A stretch of 64,000 nt of DNA. It comes from Erigeron canadensis. Its lineage: Eukaryota > Streptophyta > Magnoliopsida > Asterales > Asteraceae. Location: assembly GCF_010389155.1 (NCBI RefSeq), contig NC_057766.1:33861516-33925515 (forward strand). Reading direction: 5' to 3'. Shown here in pieces: positions 44,054 through 56,344 of this stretch; within the stretch, counting starts at the first letter, position 1, and each line of letters begins with the position of its first letter. The notes under the pieces are model-generated. The model was not told the origin of the DNA. It ran no database searches and was given only the letters and a program-made list of their open reading frames with translations. The translations under genes and the position numbers were made by a program.

Positions 44054-47000
44054 TCAATCAGTCTTCGGCTTTGACTTTATCCGCTTTACTCTTGAATACA
44101 TGAAGACTCCAGCGAGGGCCAAACCAGTTCCTGAAATTCAAATGACCCAGTTCCATAAGGTTTTCACTCTAGAATATTAACGGAGTAACAAATTGGATAA
44201 GCCTCTTATAAAATTCAGTTTACCAAGTGAGTTGACGGGTGAAACTGGTGTCTGGAAGAAGATAACAGACGACACAATGACTACAACTCGCTTCACACAG
44301 TTCCCCACAGCATGTGTCACTGGTGATACCATATGCAGTATCATATACGAAACCTGTCAGTCCAAGACACATTGCTATGATCAAATTATCATAAGAGTAC
44401 AAAACACTACTACACATTATCTCAATATAAGTTTTGTCATAATTGGTTTATTTGTAAAGCTTCTGTATATTTTGGTAAAAAGTTGAATAATGTGCAAGTT
44501 TCTACCTGTTGATAACTATGGAAGCAGAAGCCAGCTAGGACAAATCTCACACATAGCTCCTTTACATTTATACCTTGACTTGCCTGAGAAAAAAGGTTAC
44601 AAGATACCATGCATTTAAGATGCAAAAAGCAGTTAAAAAATATGCTAGTTGAAACAATTTTTCGTTATGACTATACTCACAGCGAACTGCATGTATTTCG
44701 GAGTAAGCTTTAAGCCTTCTAATAAGATTGCACAAGGTACCAACATGATAAAACAGAGGATTGTCATAACCGAGAAGAGATTGATATTGTCCAGAGCTTC
44801 CTGCCCAGGTTAATTTTCTGATTGATTAGTATAATGATCCAAATCGTCATCATATTGCGCAAATTTAGAACAGTGGTAATCGTGTTGGTAAATTGCAAAG
44901 TACCTCTTTCCTGACCATGAACTTTTTGCTAAGTACGTTACGCGATTGGTTAGTGACATTAGAAGCCATTGCACTGCCAAAACCGATCCTGTATATGTTC
45001 AAAACATCATTACTGATCACATTTCATTTTCAAGTCTGATTGTTTTTCATTCAACTTGACTTGTAAAGGTTTGGTTTTGTACCAGTTAAATGAAGCCTCT
45101 GTGAAGGATGCCAGTGCCACACCGCCAACAATGGGTACAAGAGATGACACAACCCACAATGACGGTCTCTATCCACATACACATGCATGCATATATCACA
45201 AAGAAGAATCAGAAGCAATCCTATCAGAAATGCCAATTGAAATGAATCGTGATTTATGACTATGAACTAGCTACCTCAGAAAGTAGCAGGGCAGAGAATA
45301 GAACTGTGAAAAAAGGCTCCATGGCTTTGATCGTGTGAGTGAAGGATACCGCAACTCTTCCTAGACTTATATTCGTCAAAAGGTTTCCCAATGTATGTGC
45401 CACTGCCAACATGAGGACAGGTACAATCTGACATATATACAAGCATTTGAACGTCGGCTACATATATAGATATATCAAGCATTTATAACATGATAGAACC
45501 GTATCACAACTAATTACCTGTGACTTATAAAGCTTTGGTCTTGGATGAAGTTTAAATGCCCACATAATCAAAATCATGATAGTACCACACCCGAACTGAA
45601 ATGTTGTAACCGTCGTTGGGTATGGGAAAACCTTGAGAACCTGTAGGAAATAAACTTTGATCTTTATCTTTACAATGTAGTTCCTGGTAATATTTGTGCA
45701 GACATTTGATATAGATATCTAACCTTAAAAGAAATGTAATTACCATTTCTGCATTTAATTAATCAATTTGTCCTATATGCATGAAGACCAAAGTTATAGC
45801 TCCCATGTGGTCAAAATTGTAACACTCCTACTCACAGTCCCGCCAAACCCAACCCCTATGGCCCTACCTCTACGCAACTTGTACCAACATAAAGTAAACC
45901 TTGTACTACTATATATGTGAATGACAAGACTAGCTAGCTATTGTGAACATATCATTTTCTCTCATAACGTAAAAGATATGTGACAATACGAGACAATGTA
46001 TTAACATCCGACCGGTTTAAGCGGATTTTTTATGTATGGCTGGTTCTTTAGCTAAACCGATACTGTGTTGAACCCGACACTTTTCTAGTTTATCCTGTTG
46101 AACCGGTCCTCTAAATTTTGTTGTTTTTTTAAAATTATAACTATATAGGATATATGTACAATTTAATGTTATTTCTTAAGTGGCTAATGTGGTCACTTGT
46201 CAAACTAAAAATAAGTTGTACATATTACTAGATAAACAGCCAAACAGGGAACCATAAAACTACTAATATATCAAACTAGCTAATTAGCCCGGGTTCAACC
46301 CGGGTACTTTTAATAAAACTTTTGTTAATATATACTTGATCTTTGTGTAATTCGAATAGACTTGATAATGATTAATGGGTTATCGTTATCACCTCTACGA
46401 GACTAACCGTCTTTTATATTTTGAAAAAAAAGATATATATAAATATAAACATTAGAAAGATAAATTTAAAAAATTTAAGGTTAAAAATAAATGAGAAATA
46501 TTAAAAAAAAAAAAAAATTTAAAATACAAAACATTTCATGATGTCATGATTTTATAAAAGGCAAATAAAAATGAATGATGAATTGACGTTTTTTTTTTTA
46601 AAAAATAGTTTATGTAAACAATCTTGTTTTATTAATATATAAGAGAAGAGATATGGTTGTGATTCATATAACGCGGTGACATTTAATCATCTAAATCAAT
46701 TTAAAATTTTACATGATTGTATCATGCGGGATTTAATAATTCACATAATTGTATGGTGTGATTAGGTATTGTACAATACCTAATCGATATACATCTACTA
46801 CTATATGTTGTTACATATTAATATATATATATATTACATGTATATTATTTGTATTGACGTAGGCTATAGTACTCGAGGCGAACACCATGCGAGTGGGGGT
46901 GGTACTGGCTGGACCTCCTCAACTTGCCCAACATGTGTAAATTATATATATTACTCGTAAATATATTGTGTATGCCTAAATATAATAATCGTGTAAAGAT

Positions 47001-47595
47001 TATTTCTTATAGAATATGTGTGACAATATGATACATAGACATAGTGATCACTTTTCGCTATTGGCTATCGTTGTTTTGTATATATCTAACGTTTTAATTA
47101 GACAAGTAGCTATATATATATGCAACTAATTAATCTAGTTAAGCTAATTTAAAGAAGGAAATTAGGAAATGTGACCAATAATCAAACCTGCTTGTTGAAG
47201 ATGTTGAAGTAGATGTTCAATAGGTACCATACTCCAAACATTATTGCTAGTTGTAAAGTCCGGCCAATTTTGGCCGGACTCGTTGAATCGTCAGAGCTTT
47301 CTGCGGGAACAGACGCAGCAGCCCTGACAACCACCTCCAAATCATTGTGAATTTGCTTTGAAAACAAAAAAGGACCATTCAAGATCGAGTTATAAGAGCG
47401 AAAAGAGTAGAGCCCTGAAGTAGTAAAACTTGTGGTGCTTCTATAGTTGTTGTTACACGATGATAAGACGGCTGATGAAGATGAACAACAACACTGCAAA
47501 AGTGGTATGATTTTCGGTATGTTATTTCGATGAACATGTTTAAGAAAGTTTGGATTTAGAGTTGAACTAGAAAGAGCCAATGCACAGCTCTCCAT
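44054..47595 (-). CDS. PPT1: Phosphoenolpyruvate/phosphate translocator, chloroplast (PPT)
   Basis: This inner-envelope antiporter imports phosphoenolpyruvate into plastids in exchange for phosphate, feeding the shikimate pathway. Nine exons join in frame: 47188-47595, 45518-45640, 45275-45427, 45083-45168, 44904-44988, 44681-44800, 44506-44583, 44224-44353 and 44054-44130, giving 419 aa. Residues 1 to about 90 are Ser/Asn-rich with few acids, fitting a transit peptide. The TPT/DMT transporter domain starts at [26 protein letters not shown]-type blocks follow: [66 protein letters not shown] and [17 protein letters not shown]. The protein ends in a basic [10 protein letters not shown] tail. 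The start at 47595 (MESCALAL) fits a normal transit peptide; an upstream in-frame Met at 47730 would add 45 residues. Intron 1 (45641-47187) is 1.5 kb. PPT1 versus PPT2 is not settled from sequence alone. Confidence 0.95.
45641..47187. other. PPT intron 1
   Basis: This intron is unusually long for the gene. It contains AT-rich sequence and several low-complexity A/T runs (46500-46520, 46590-46600), but no coding segment that I recognise. 'ccgggttcaacccgggtac' near 46290-46310 is a short perfect palindrome. Confidence 0.6.
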
Positions 47596-47725
47596 TGGTG
47601 TATTTTTTGTGCAAGGGAAAATGGAGATTTTGATATTGTGTATTTGTGGGCTGGAAAGGCTGCTATTGATTGTGGTTATAGTTTGCATGGATATAAATCC
47701 AACAATATTATTTGATAGTAGTGGG

Positions 47726-47775
47726 GACATATATATATATATAGAGAGAGAGTCAGAGAGAGAGAGAGAGATATA
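47726..47775. repeat. (TA)n(GA)n microsatellite in the PPT promoter
   Basis: A TA run is followed by 'gagagagagtcagagagaga'. It lies 130-180 bases upstream of the PPT start codon and contains the only TATA-like tract there, so it overlaps the likely core promoter. Confidence 0.7.
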
Positions 47776-47779
47776 CTCC

Positions 47780-48538
47780 TATACTTTTCATAATAATGTA
47801 AAATTTTCGTAAATGCACCACAGTCATCTATAGTCAAAAAAGAAAGAAGCTTCACTCTTTGAATTTTCAAAACTAGAAAGTACCACTAGCTTATTAAAAT
47901 GATCCCTTTTAATCGATGTTCTATTTACGGACTTCCCCATAAATGTCTATCTTCCCAATTTGTTTTTCTTCCTAAATATATACATCTCTTTTCAAAAATC
48001 TGACATATTACTTTTAATAGTTAGTACCATTATTAAAATTAAAAATCGATTTTAATTGTATGTAGAAAGATGAATATTAACCTAAAAATCCCTCTAAAAT
48101 CATAAAATGGTGACATGTGGATTTCATTTATCCTCTTTTCTAATCCCATCTCTTGATTTTAACACTTGTCATCATTTTATGATTAAGATGATATTTAGGC
48201 TATTTAGTTAGATTAATCATTTCTTTTTTAAAGAATTAAATAAGAACCAACTGTAATGTGTTTGTCTTTCGGAACAGCACAAGTAAATGCCGAAAATTGT
48301 CGAGTCTAGAACGTTGATGACAAGAAACACGAGTAAATGTGAGATCGGAGAGAAACGCGTGCCATGTATTATGTAAATAAAGGCTTGACGGCAATGGGCC
48401 TATCGACCATTGAGTTGGATTCGTGGTGGGCCATTTGTAGGGATAGTCTTTTGGTCTATATTTTTCAAATAAATTGAGCCTTTGATCTTTGGATGACTTT
48501 TGTGTGGACGCCTTTGACACTTGGGATGGATTATTTAT
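47780..48538. other. Spacer upstream of PPT, no gene
   Basis: No family is recognisable in any frame. The 143-aa minus frame 48236-48667 overlaps a MITE and has no conserved motif. Confidence 0.5.
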
Positions 48539-48672
48539 GGGAAGCGACCTGTACACTATCAATTTTTGACAATATACCACTAAATGTGCTTTACAGTGTT
48601 GTACTGTACAACTCAATAAAACATATTTGAAGGTGTATTGCCAAAAAACTGATGGTTTACAGATCATCTCCC
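48539..48672. mobile_element. Small TIR MITE, 134 bp
   Basis: The left end 'gggaagcgacctgtacacta' and the right end, read on the minus strand as 'gggagatgatctgtaaacca', are imperfect inverted repeats that stay similar for about 35 bases. Flanks are 'attatttat' (48530-48538) and 'gttatttat' (48673-48681), a 9-bp duplication with one change. This size fits a MULE-type element. Confidence 0.7.
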
Positions 48673-48735
48673 GTTATTTATGCTAGTGACACTTGTACAT
48701 TTTGTTAATAACAAACCGTCTTAAATGATTGTATA

Positions 48736-48979
48736 TCTATACTACCTAATAAAGCAAATCTACCCTCTATTAATTATTCTAGTCTTTGAAATACCTTATT
48801 TACCCTTGGATATTTTTAATTCCCATAATACCCTCTCCACCCTAAAATCAGGCACGCTCCAACCAGTGTCTCTCTTTTGTAACCCGCAATTTTGTTATGG
48901 AAATTACTACCATCAACCGCTGTCATTTCCGTCAACCGCCGCAGTATACCGCCACTGCATAGCGCGGGTATCCATCTAG
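48736..48979 (+). mobile_element. Non-autonomous Helitron with canonical ends, 244 bp
   Basis: The 5' end is 'tctatactacctaataaagc' (TC start), and the 3' end is 'atagcgcgggtatccatctag' trimmed to CTAG. It is inserted between A (48735) and T (48980) with no target duplication. A hairpin ('ataccgc' with 'gcgcgggtat') sits just before the 3' end. No protein is encoded. Confidence 0.85.
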
Positions 48980-49537
48980 TAATCATTAAATCAAGAGCTT
49001 TTAATTATTTAAGAACCATAATCCAAAATATTGATTCGCTAACATGGATTCAATGATAATGATTACTACAACTCTACGAGTGTAAAACTACCTAAAAGCA
49101 ACTATAGGGCTATAATACACATATTAGTTTATTAATTATACTTTTTATATTCGTTTAGTTAAACTTCTTTCTTATATAATTAATTTATTTAATTATTAAT
49201 TTGACTTATTATAATTTATATTTTATACTTTTTCAGTTATGGAAAATAATACGGAGTAAATTTCTTTTTATTCATCGAAATATTTACGAGTAATATGTTA
49301 CCATTGTCTTACATAAGGATTTGGTATTAACCAAAGACGGATTTGTTAATTTTTAGTGTAGATGTCATATGCCAAAAAAAGAAAATAAAAAAACAAAACT
49401 GTTATCATGATATAATTTGTTTCATAATAATCATAATTTTTTGTGCCCCCAACAAACCAATTTCTGGATCTGCTTCGGGTTTGAATTTTATCGTAGTAAT
49501 TCAATCGCACGTCGTGTATTTGTGGCCATCTAAGCTA

Positions 49538-50035
49538 TGTTGAATATTTTAGTGTAATTGGGTTTAACTTGTTTGATCAGTAACGTTATAATAATACATT
49601 ATAGGATTGGAGGTGCCATATGGACGCTTATTTGAATTTATTATGACCTTAGGGGTAAGGTACGGGGGTCCGGGGGCAACACCCCTAGGAGCGGAGTCCA
49701 AGGGGCGGCAGCCCCTGGCTGGGGTCGAGCTTAAAGGACCAAAAATGGCAATTCGTGAAACTCTTGTAATTAATTGCTGATTAGGCTGTATGGACCGATA
49801 TGTTTTATATATGTTGATACATATAAACCCGTAATAGATTGTGATTAATTATCTTCTTTTTTTTCTCTGGTTCTTTTCTCTCAAACACATCCACACAGAA
49901 AATTCTTAATCTTTGATTGTTTCCGATTGAATAGTTTGGGTGAACCGCCAAATTAATTCAATCTAAAAATGATCACGTGCCTTCAAAGATTGATTATATC
50001 CGGTTATCGGTTTGTTATTTCGAATCTCCCCAACA
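49538..50035. mobile_element. Solo LTR of a Ty1/copia-type retrotransposon, 498 bp
   Basis: The element runs from TGTTG to CAACA, a perfect 5-bp inverted LTR terminus of the TG...CA type. It is flanked by the exact 5-bp duplication 'agcta' (49533-49537, 50036-50040). No internal retrotransposon sequence or second LTR is present, so it is a solo LTR left by LTR-LTR recombination. Inside, 49665-49740 is GC-rich ('gggggtccgggggcaacacc'), as in plant copia leaders. Copia rather than gypsy is inferred from this style. Confidence 0.88.
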
Positions 50036-50119
50036 AGCTATTAATTTATGACTATTGCTACTAGTAATTGTCAGAAGTGGAGGTTATTTAAATATGTAAA
50101 AGGCTGGCGGGTTGTTGCT

Positions 50120-50720
50120 GACTTGCTATGAGCTTTGATTTTTGGTTTTTAAATGGTACTTTATCATTGGTTTTTTATTCCTTGTCGTTATCTTTCGCGG
50201 GGTTTGGTTAGTCAACGAGATGAAATTTTTGTTGTATCTATTCAAGATTTTTCTATCCTTCCGCATCTTACAATTAATTAAAAGTTTTTGAAATTTATTA
50301 TCCGCTTTCAGTTTCAACGTTATCACACTACTTCGCACGTTGTTTGTGTTATGATAAGTTACCGATCAAATATTTTTTTCATAAAAGAATTAATTATTGT
50401 AAAACGGTCAAGAATATGAAGTATATATTAATTTACATACTTCTTAGAAATCTATGGAGTAAATTTATAGTTAGATACGGACATCATGACCTATCGGGAT
50501 TTTCTAATTTAATTTATGATATGAGTCAATGAGTCATGTGTATAGATATCTGAAATGCGTGACACGTGTACACAGTTGTCAGAATTTCGATTACCATCTA
50601 TCTAGTGTATTAATTAAATTAGAAATAATCGGTTGTTTGGTTAGGTCGTACGTTAATAAGATACATACATATGCTGTCGAGGAAAAAAAAAAAACACACC
50701 CCGACGTTAATGTTCTCGTT
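50120..50720. other. Spacer upstream of the membrane-protein gene
   Basis: No gene is recognisable. It should contain the distal promoter of the next gene. 'gacacgtgtac' at about 50561 contains an ACGT core (CACGTG, a G-box), a common plant bZIP/bHLH site. Confidence 0.45.
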
Positions 50721-50722
50721 GA

Positions 50723-52211
50723 TTCATATATATTTATATATATATAGAGTTGCCATCCTCCGGCAAGCTCTTGTGCTTTAATTCTTCCTTGAGGTAACTC
50801 TGTTTGTAACAATCTTCTTATGTACGAATACATATTTCCTTATTGTATTATGCTTTTGTATATGTTCATTTGGTTGTGGGGATCAGGAATTTGTTTATGT
50901 TTTCATCATGTATATAAGATTAATATTAATATGAAAATGATCAAATTGGTTGGCATTATATATATTTGGGTGTAAGTTATTTTGTTTCAAGATTCTCATT
51001 AGCTAGCTTGGTGATCTTTTATGGAATGTGTCCATAATCCTTATTGTATTTGTACATCATAAGGCTATTATTAAGGAACTTAATTGGAGCAAATGTAGAA
51101 CGTACCATTGATCAACAAAGAACCATTTTATGTTATGATTACCAGCAAAAATGTCCTGCAACCAAAATTTCAATAGATAATCACCATTTAAGAAGTTCAT
51201 TCCATTAAATTTTCAAACTTTAGGTATATAATAATATGAGTCCTTTACAATTTAGGGGTGTTGATGGGTCGGGTTTCGGGTTATTTGGGTTTCAAAGAAT
51301 TATAAGTTAACCCGTAACCCAAACCAAATAATATTTGGGTTATTTGGGTTTGGGTTGTTTGGGTTCGGGTTTTTTGGATCGGGTTTTGGTTAATCCAAAT
51401 AAAATGTCATTGAATTTACGTGCATTAGTTACGCAATATTGCAACAATATAATTTCAATTTCAAAAACTTGAATAATAGTGATACTTATATAGACTAAGT
51501 TCTTTATTTTCAAATGTGTTGAAACACTTTTGATTATGCGTTTTTTGAATTCTTGAATGAAAAAATGATAATATTATTAGAATAAAAGTCATAGACAAAA
51601 CAAATAAATTACAAACTATATAAAAATATAGAAACTACTGATATTAAATAAACAAATTTTGACAATATATAACTCTTTTTATATTCATATTTTTATCATC
51701 TTTTATTAGTGTATTTTTTAACATCCATTATTATTTAACTTTGCACGTTTCTGATTTTGTTTATAAATGAAAATTTAATATTCAAATAATATATACTTTA
51801 AACAAATTTAATGTGTTATATTAGTGTATGTATATATAAACGCATCTTATTTAGGTTATTTGGGTTGACCCAAGCTATAACATTTTCACCCACAACCCAA
51901 ACCGATTAAGCTTTGGGTTATTTGGGTTAACCCAAATGACAACCCACAAACCAAATAACCCAACCCATATCACCCAAACCCATTCGGGTTGGGTCGGGTT
52001 ATTTGGGTTTGGTTATTTTCAACACCCCTACTTTACATCAACCTTAAAGGCCTAACATGTGTACAATTATATTCCACACCTTACAATCAATTCAAACAAG
52101 TGATGTATATGTGAAGGGTCTTTTCTGTACATGTATACATATTTGAATGATGTGTTAATTAAAAATGTTAGAATTTTCTTTGAAGTTTGTAAGTGCCATT
52201 TGCATTTTCAG
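50723..52211 (+). promoter_or_regulatory. Core promoter, leader and leader intron of the membrane-protein gene
   Basis: 'tatatatttatatatatata' (50726-50746) is a TATA-like tract. A short leader follows and ends at 'cttgag|gtaactc' (50793). A leader intron would then run to the acceptor 'tttcag' directly before the ATG at 52212. This intron holds the hAT-like element at 51253-52030. All of this rests on splice consensus. Confidence 0.45.
51253..52030. mobile_element. hAT-like non-autonomous element with GGGTTATTTGGGTT subterminal motifs, 778 bp
   Basis: The ends are 'taggggtgttgatgggtcgg' and, at the right, 'caacacccctа'-type complement (caacacccc then ta). Both subterminal regions are packed with 'gggttatttgggtt' and its complement, including the palindrome 'ttgggttaacccaa'. 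The middle is AT-rich and non-coding. The flanks 'ctttacaat' (left) and 'ctttacat' (right) look like an 8-bp duplication with one inserted A. It lies in the leader intron of the membrane-protein gene. Confidence 0.8.
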
Positions 52212-54878
52212 ATGGAGCTTACATGGACTAGTGACAGTACTAGCCTGGATTACTGGTTGAGATGGGAGTTCTTTTTCTGTTTACTATCAGTTCTTTCATC
52301 CGTTATTATAGCTTCTTTCGTAATACGGAAGTATGAAGGTTCGGAAAATACAGAAAGGGCTTTTTCTGTGTACGATGGTGAAGCATGGATGCCATGTGTG
52401 AAGGGATTAAGCCCTTTATGGTTAACGTCTTTTAGAATTATTTCATCTTGTTTACTTTTAGCCGCTTCCATTGCTGATGTCGCTAGTCACGGAACCAACT
52501 TATTTTACTATTATACTCAGTAAGCCATTTCATGTATTTTGAGTACAATTTACAACCTTCAATTTGTACACTAGGTTGCGCGTTATTTCTCTAATCGCAA
52601 GTTTTGATGTTTTTGTCTTCTGGATAGGTGGACTTTGATTTTGACAACCATTTACTTTTTGGTAATTCTCATTCCCCCGGCCCCTTGTTTTTATGTCTCG
52701 GTCAAGTGTTTGATTGTTCATATCCTTCAACATGGATTTTATTTCCTTCCTTCTTTTAGTTTGGATCTCTGCTTTCCATTTTTGGAAGTTTCCGTAAACA
52801 CAAGATATGCAATGCTTATACCAAAGGTATAGATGCAGAGGAAGGAATTTACGAGCCTCTAACCCATAAAGAAACAGAGAAGGCATTGAATCAGCAGATG
52901 GAATGTTATTTCTCACAAAGAGGCGCCATTTGGGGATACATATTGCAAATTGTTTTTCAAGTATATTAATTCCTCATATAACTTTCTAATATGTATATAT
53001 ATTTCCTTAGGATTAGTTTAGAAAAACTGATGTGAACCTAAATAAAGTTTTGCATAATAGTTTCTGACTTTCTGGTGTTGCATGCTTATGGCAAACACTT
53101 TCTATAATGATGCTGATTTCCTTGTTTTTCGTCCACAGATGACTGCTGGGGCTGCTATGCTGACTGATGGTGTTTATTGGCTCGTAATCTTTCCATTCCT
53201 TACCATAGCAGACTATGAAATGAGTTTCGTAAGTTTCTACTCATCAGTGTGATTAGTTATTATTTGCGTTCATGTACTCGTAGTTTGCAGATGACCTCTT
53301 AACTTATTCAAAATTCATCTTATGTGATTTGAAGAATTTCTTGTTCTTTCTTAATCCAGTTAACAGTTGTGGTACATTCTCTTAATATCATTTTGCTGCT
53401 AGGAGAAACAGCCATGAACAGCTTGGTAACTTTCCCCTTCATGGAATTGTTACAATAATGTGTTTTGGTCATTGGATTTTTGAAATTGATATGCAGTCCT
53501 TTATTCAGCGCTTCCCATGGTTCCGAATTTCGTATTTCATCTTGTTCACGGCGGTTTACGTGGTGTTTGAGTGGATTGTCCATGCCTTTGTGGAAACCTG
53601 GTATGACATGCATGTTATTAGAATTGGATAATTCCAACACATTTACTTGCAAAGGATGAGTTGATTATTAATTTCTAACTAGTCAAACAAAAAGACTTAG
53701 CTGAAAGGGGAATGGGTCAAACAGTAGGCCTTGTAACTTTGATACACAAAAAACTTTCTCAGATTGCTTTGTTCAAAACAAGGTTATTACTTTCAGATTT
53801 TATTTTTTTTCTTTTCATATTTGGCATGTTACAATTGACAGGATAAGGGTTTGCAAATTAACCCATCCAACACGGGCTATTTTAAGTGAAACTAAAATTA
53901 TTACCATTTTGACGTGTTACACCGCCACCCATGTTTCCACCTTTTGTTTGTTTTTTTTTCAACTAAAGGACTAAACCTACATATCAAGCACGAGGTTAAT
54001 TATGTTTAATTCTCTTCAATTCAGGTGGCCATATCCATTTCTTGATGTATCAGCAGAATTCGCCCCAGCATGGTACGTTTTCCTAAACATGTAAACATTA
54101 GTACAAGGCATCAACTAGCGGTATCAATCATGAATACCTTGGTAAAACTTTCACTAATGGATAACAAAAGAGTTAAAAAAAAATTGAATTATAGTCGATC
54201 TGTTGTTCGTTTATATTTGAAGACTCAAGGATTTATCCACCCTTAAATGTGTATAATCAGTGGATGAAAACTCCTTGATTTCTCCACTACTTAGGTGCCA
54301 TCTATAGTAATTCTTTAGAGTGATATTTGAAGCTGAAAAATGTTAGAGGAACTTTAGAATGGGTTTTGAAGTTGAAAAATGTTAAGCATAATCTAAAGGA
54401 GTAAAAACTGAATGCATATAAACTTATATATTATTAAGTTCAAAAGAAGTAATCATTATTGGAATGACATAATAAAAAGGTATTGATGTTGTATCCGGTT
54501 GTTTAGGCAATTTTGATACATCTATTGGATGTAGTAATTAGGCTACTTATTACTATATCTTGAGAATTTTTCAGTACATATAAAAAAAAAAGGATGATGT
54601 AGCTTGTTTTAATACTAGTTGCTTTCCAAGTAATGTATCAATTAATGTACAATAAACTAATTTTCAGTGTCCCTCAAGTTTAAACCATTTAAGCAAGTTG
54701 CTTCATATGTTCTCTAAGTTAGTATTGACTGTTATTTTACCTCGGTAAAATGTTACACAGGTACTGGCTGGTTGCAGCATTGCACCTTCCATGCTATGCT
54801 ATGTTTGTGTATTTGGTGAAAGTAAAGTACTTGGTGCTGTCTCGGTGGTTCCCCGAGTCGTATCATAGTTTAAGATGA
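52212..54878 (+). CDS. Conserved plant multi-pass membrane protein of unknown function, 322 aa
   Basis: I recognise this as a plant-conserved family of about 320-aa membrane proteins (relatives annotated only as 'transmembrane protein', similar to Arabidopsis At1g10660/At5g62960). Its function is not known to me. Eight exons join in frame: 52212-52519, 52628-52661, 52760-52960, 53139-53228, 53360-53425, 53497-53600, 54025-54072 and 54761-54878. About seven hydrophobic segments are visible: FFFCLLSVLSSVIIASFVI (near 20-40), FRIISSCLLLAASIADVA (80-97), LILTTIYFLFGSLLSIFG (105-122), YILQIVFQMTAGAAM, LTVVVHSLNIILLLGE, YFILFTAVYVVFEWIVHAFV and LVAALHLPCYAMFVYLVKV. The soluble loop between segments 3 and 4 carries GIDAEEGIYEPLTHKETEKAL. 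There are no catalytic motifs. The start at 52212 was chosen because the intron acceptor directly precedes it. The arrangement loosely recalls Rolling stone-like proteins, but this is not established. Confidence 0.88.
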
Positions 54879-56083
54879 CATCTTTTGTTCAAAGCTGCAA
54901 AGCGCGCGTATGTCTTTTAGCAGTTCCGGAGTGGGGAGCTGCAGCATAGATTATGGCAATTTTAGGAATACAATGCTAACAACAGGAAAAGAGTGTAACT
55001 GATGCATGCATCCTACATTCATATATACACCCTTTATTCTTTTGAAACTAGAGAAAGTATATTTACTTGTCTTAATTTAGATTAAATTTTGTTATAACTA
55101 TAGTCTGTAGCTAGATTTGGATTTTCATATGGGGAAAATGACCTAAATGGTTATATCTTATTTTGGACACCTATAAATAATTAAATTTACTTATCACCTA
55201 CTACATTTTTGGTAAAACAAAACAAATGTATTAGGTTGTAAGAAAAAAAAAAGAACGAATGGCCCATATTTGGTAAAACAAATGTATTAGGTGGTAAGAA
55301 AAAAAAAAAAGGCCCATCAAATTTTATAAAGCCACAAGAAAAAAGCATGATTTCTTGATGATGTAGGTTTAGATGGTAGATATAATTCTTCTTGACATTA
55401 AAGCTCATTTCTACTTGATGAATGTAATCGTAATCTGAAAGTATTATAAAAGTATCTTGAAAGATGAGATGATACCATGATAACATTAGATGACATCTCA
55501 ATGTTATGCTTCAATTCATGGGTGATACAAATGTGATCTTAAGATTTCAAAGCACCAGGTTACCAAAAAGAGAAATACATTACTTTTGGAAGAGATGAAG
55601 TCTACTATAAATTGTGGAGGCCTCATAGACATTTAAAATTATATGATTGGTTGATTTTGTTTCTTATCAAATATGTTAAAGTGGTAAGGATTCTTTATGT
55701 AATATGTAATTATTTTTGTAGATGTTCAAAATAATATATAGATTATAAAATATGACCATTTAAATAATTTTTTCTTTTCAAATGGGTACAGGTTTTGATA
55801 AATTCATCACACACAATTTGTCCTGTGTGTTTAAAAAGTTGTCGTGCATGGTAGAGTTATTAAAATATGTGGTACGAATATCAATTATTTTTCAAATTGT
55901 TCAGACTTTGTATTATTTCATTAACGTTGCTGAAATACCAATTACATTACGAAATATGTTTAGAATATGCTAAACAGTGATTCAATTTGTCATTAAAAAA
56001 ATGCATAAATTTTTATACTAGTTTGCGGGGGTGCAACTGTGCACACATGTTAACTGCAACTCACTTTCCATTGCATTCTCATT
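54879..56083. other. Intergenic, no gene
   Basis: After the 3' UTR of the membrane-protein gene the sequence is AT-rich. 'tttggtaaaacaaatgtatt' occurs twice near 55208-55290 in a local tandem duplication of roughly 60 bp with A-run ends. Nothing else is recognisable. Confidence 0.5.
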
Positions 56084-56313
56084 TAAAGGTGCAAGAAAAA
56101 ACCAATTAACCGAACCGACCCGATTTGTAACCGGTAACCGGGTAGTAACCGGTTACAAGAAAAAAGCGGTTAGTAACCGGAACAGTAAAAACCGATTATA
56201 GGTTACCAGAAATCGTTGGTTACTATCCGATTACTCTTTTCAAAACCAAAACCGATTATTAACCGGTTAACCTATAACCGATTAATTATTTCAAATAATA
56301 ACCAATTAATCAC

Positions 56314-56344
<31 letters not shown>

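Noticed and set aside
46280..46315. Palindrome 'cccgggttcaacccggg' as a regulatory site
   Set aside because: It is a single short palindrome in an intron without context. It could be a transposon scrap.
47596..47730. Longer PPT start at 47730
   Set aside because: It adds 45 residues beyond a normal transit peptide and lies at the edge of the TA/GA repeat. MESCALAL at 47595 is the more usual start, though the longer form is not excluded.
48236..48667. 143-aa minus-strand frame
   Set aside because: It has no family motif and partly lies in a MITE, so it is probably chance.
52131..52211. Upstream Met at 52131 for the membrane protein
   Set aside because: An intron acceptor directly precedes the ATG at 52212, and the upstream residues do not resemble the family.
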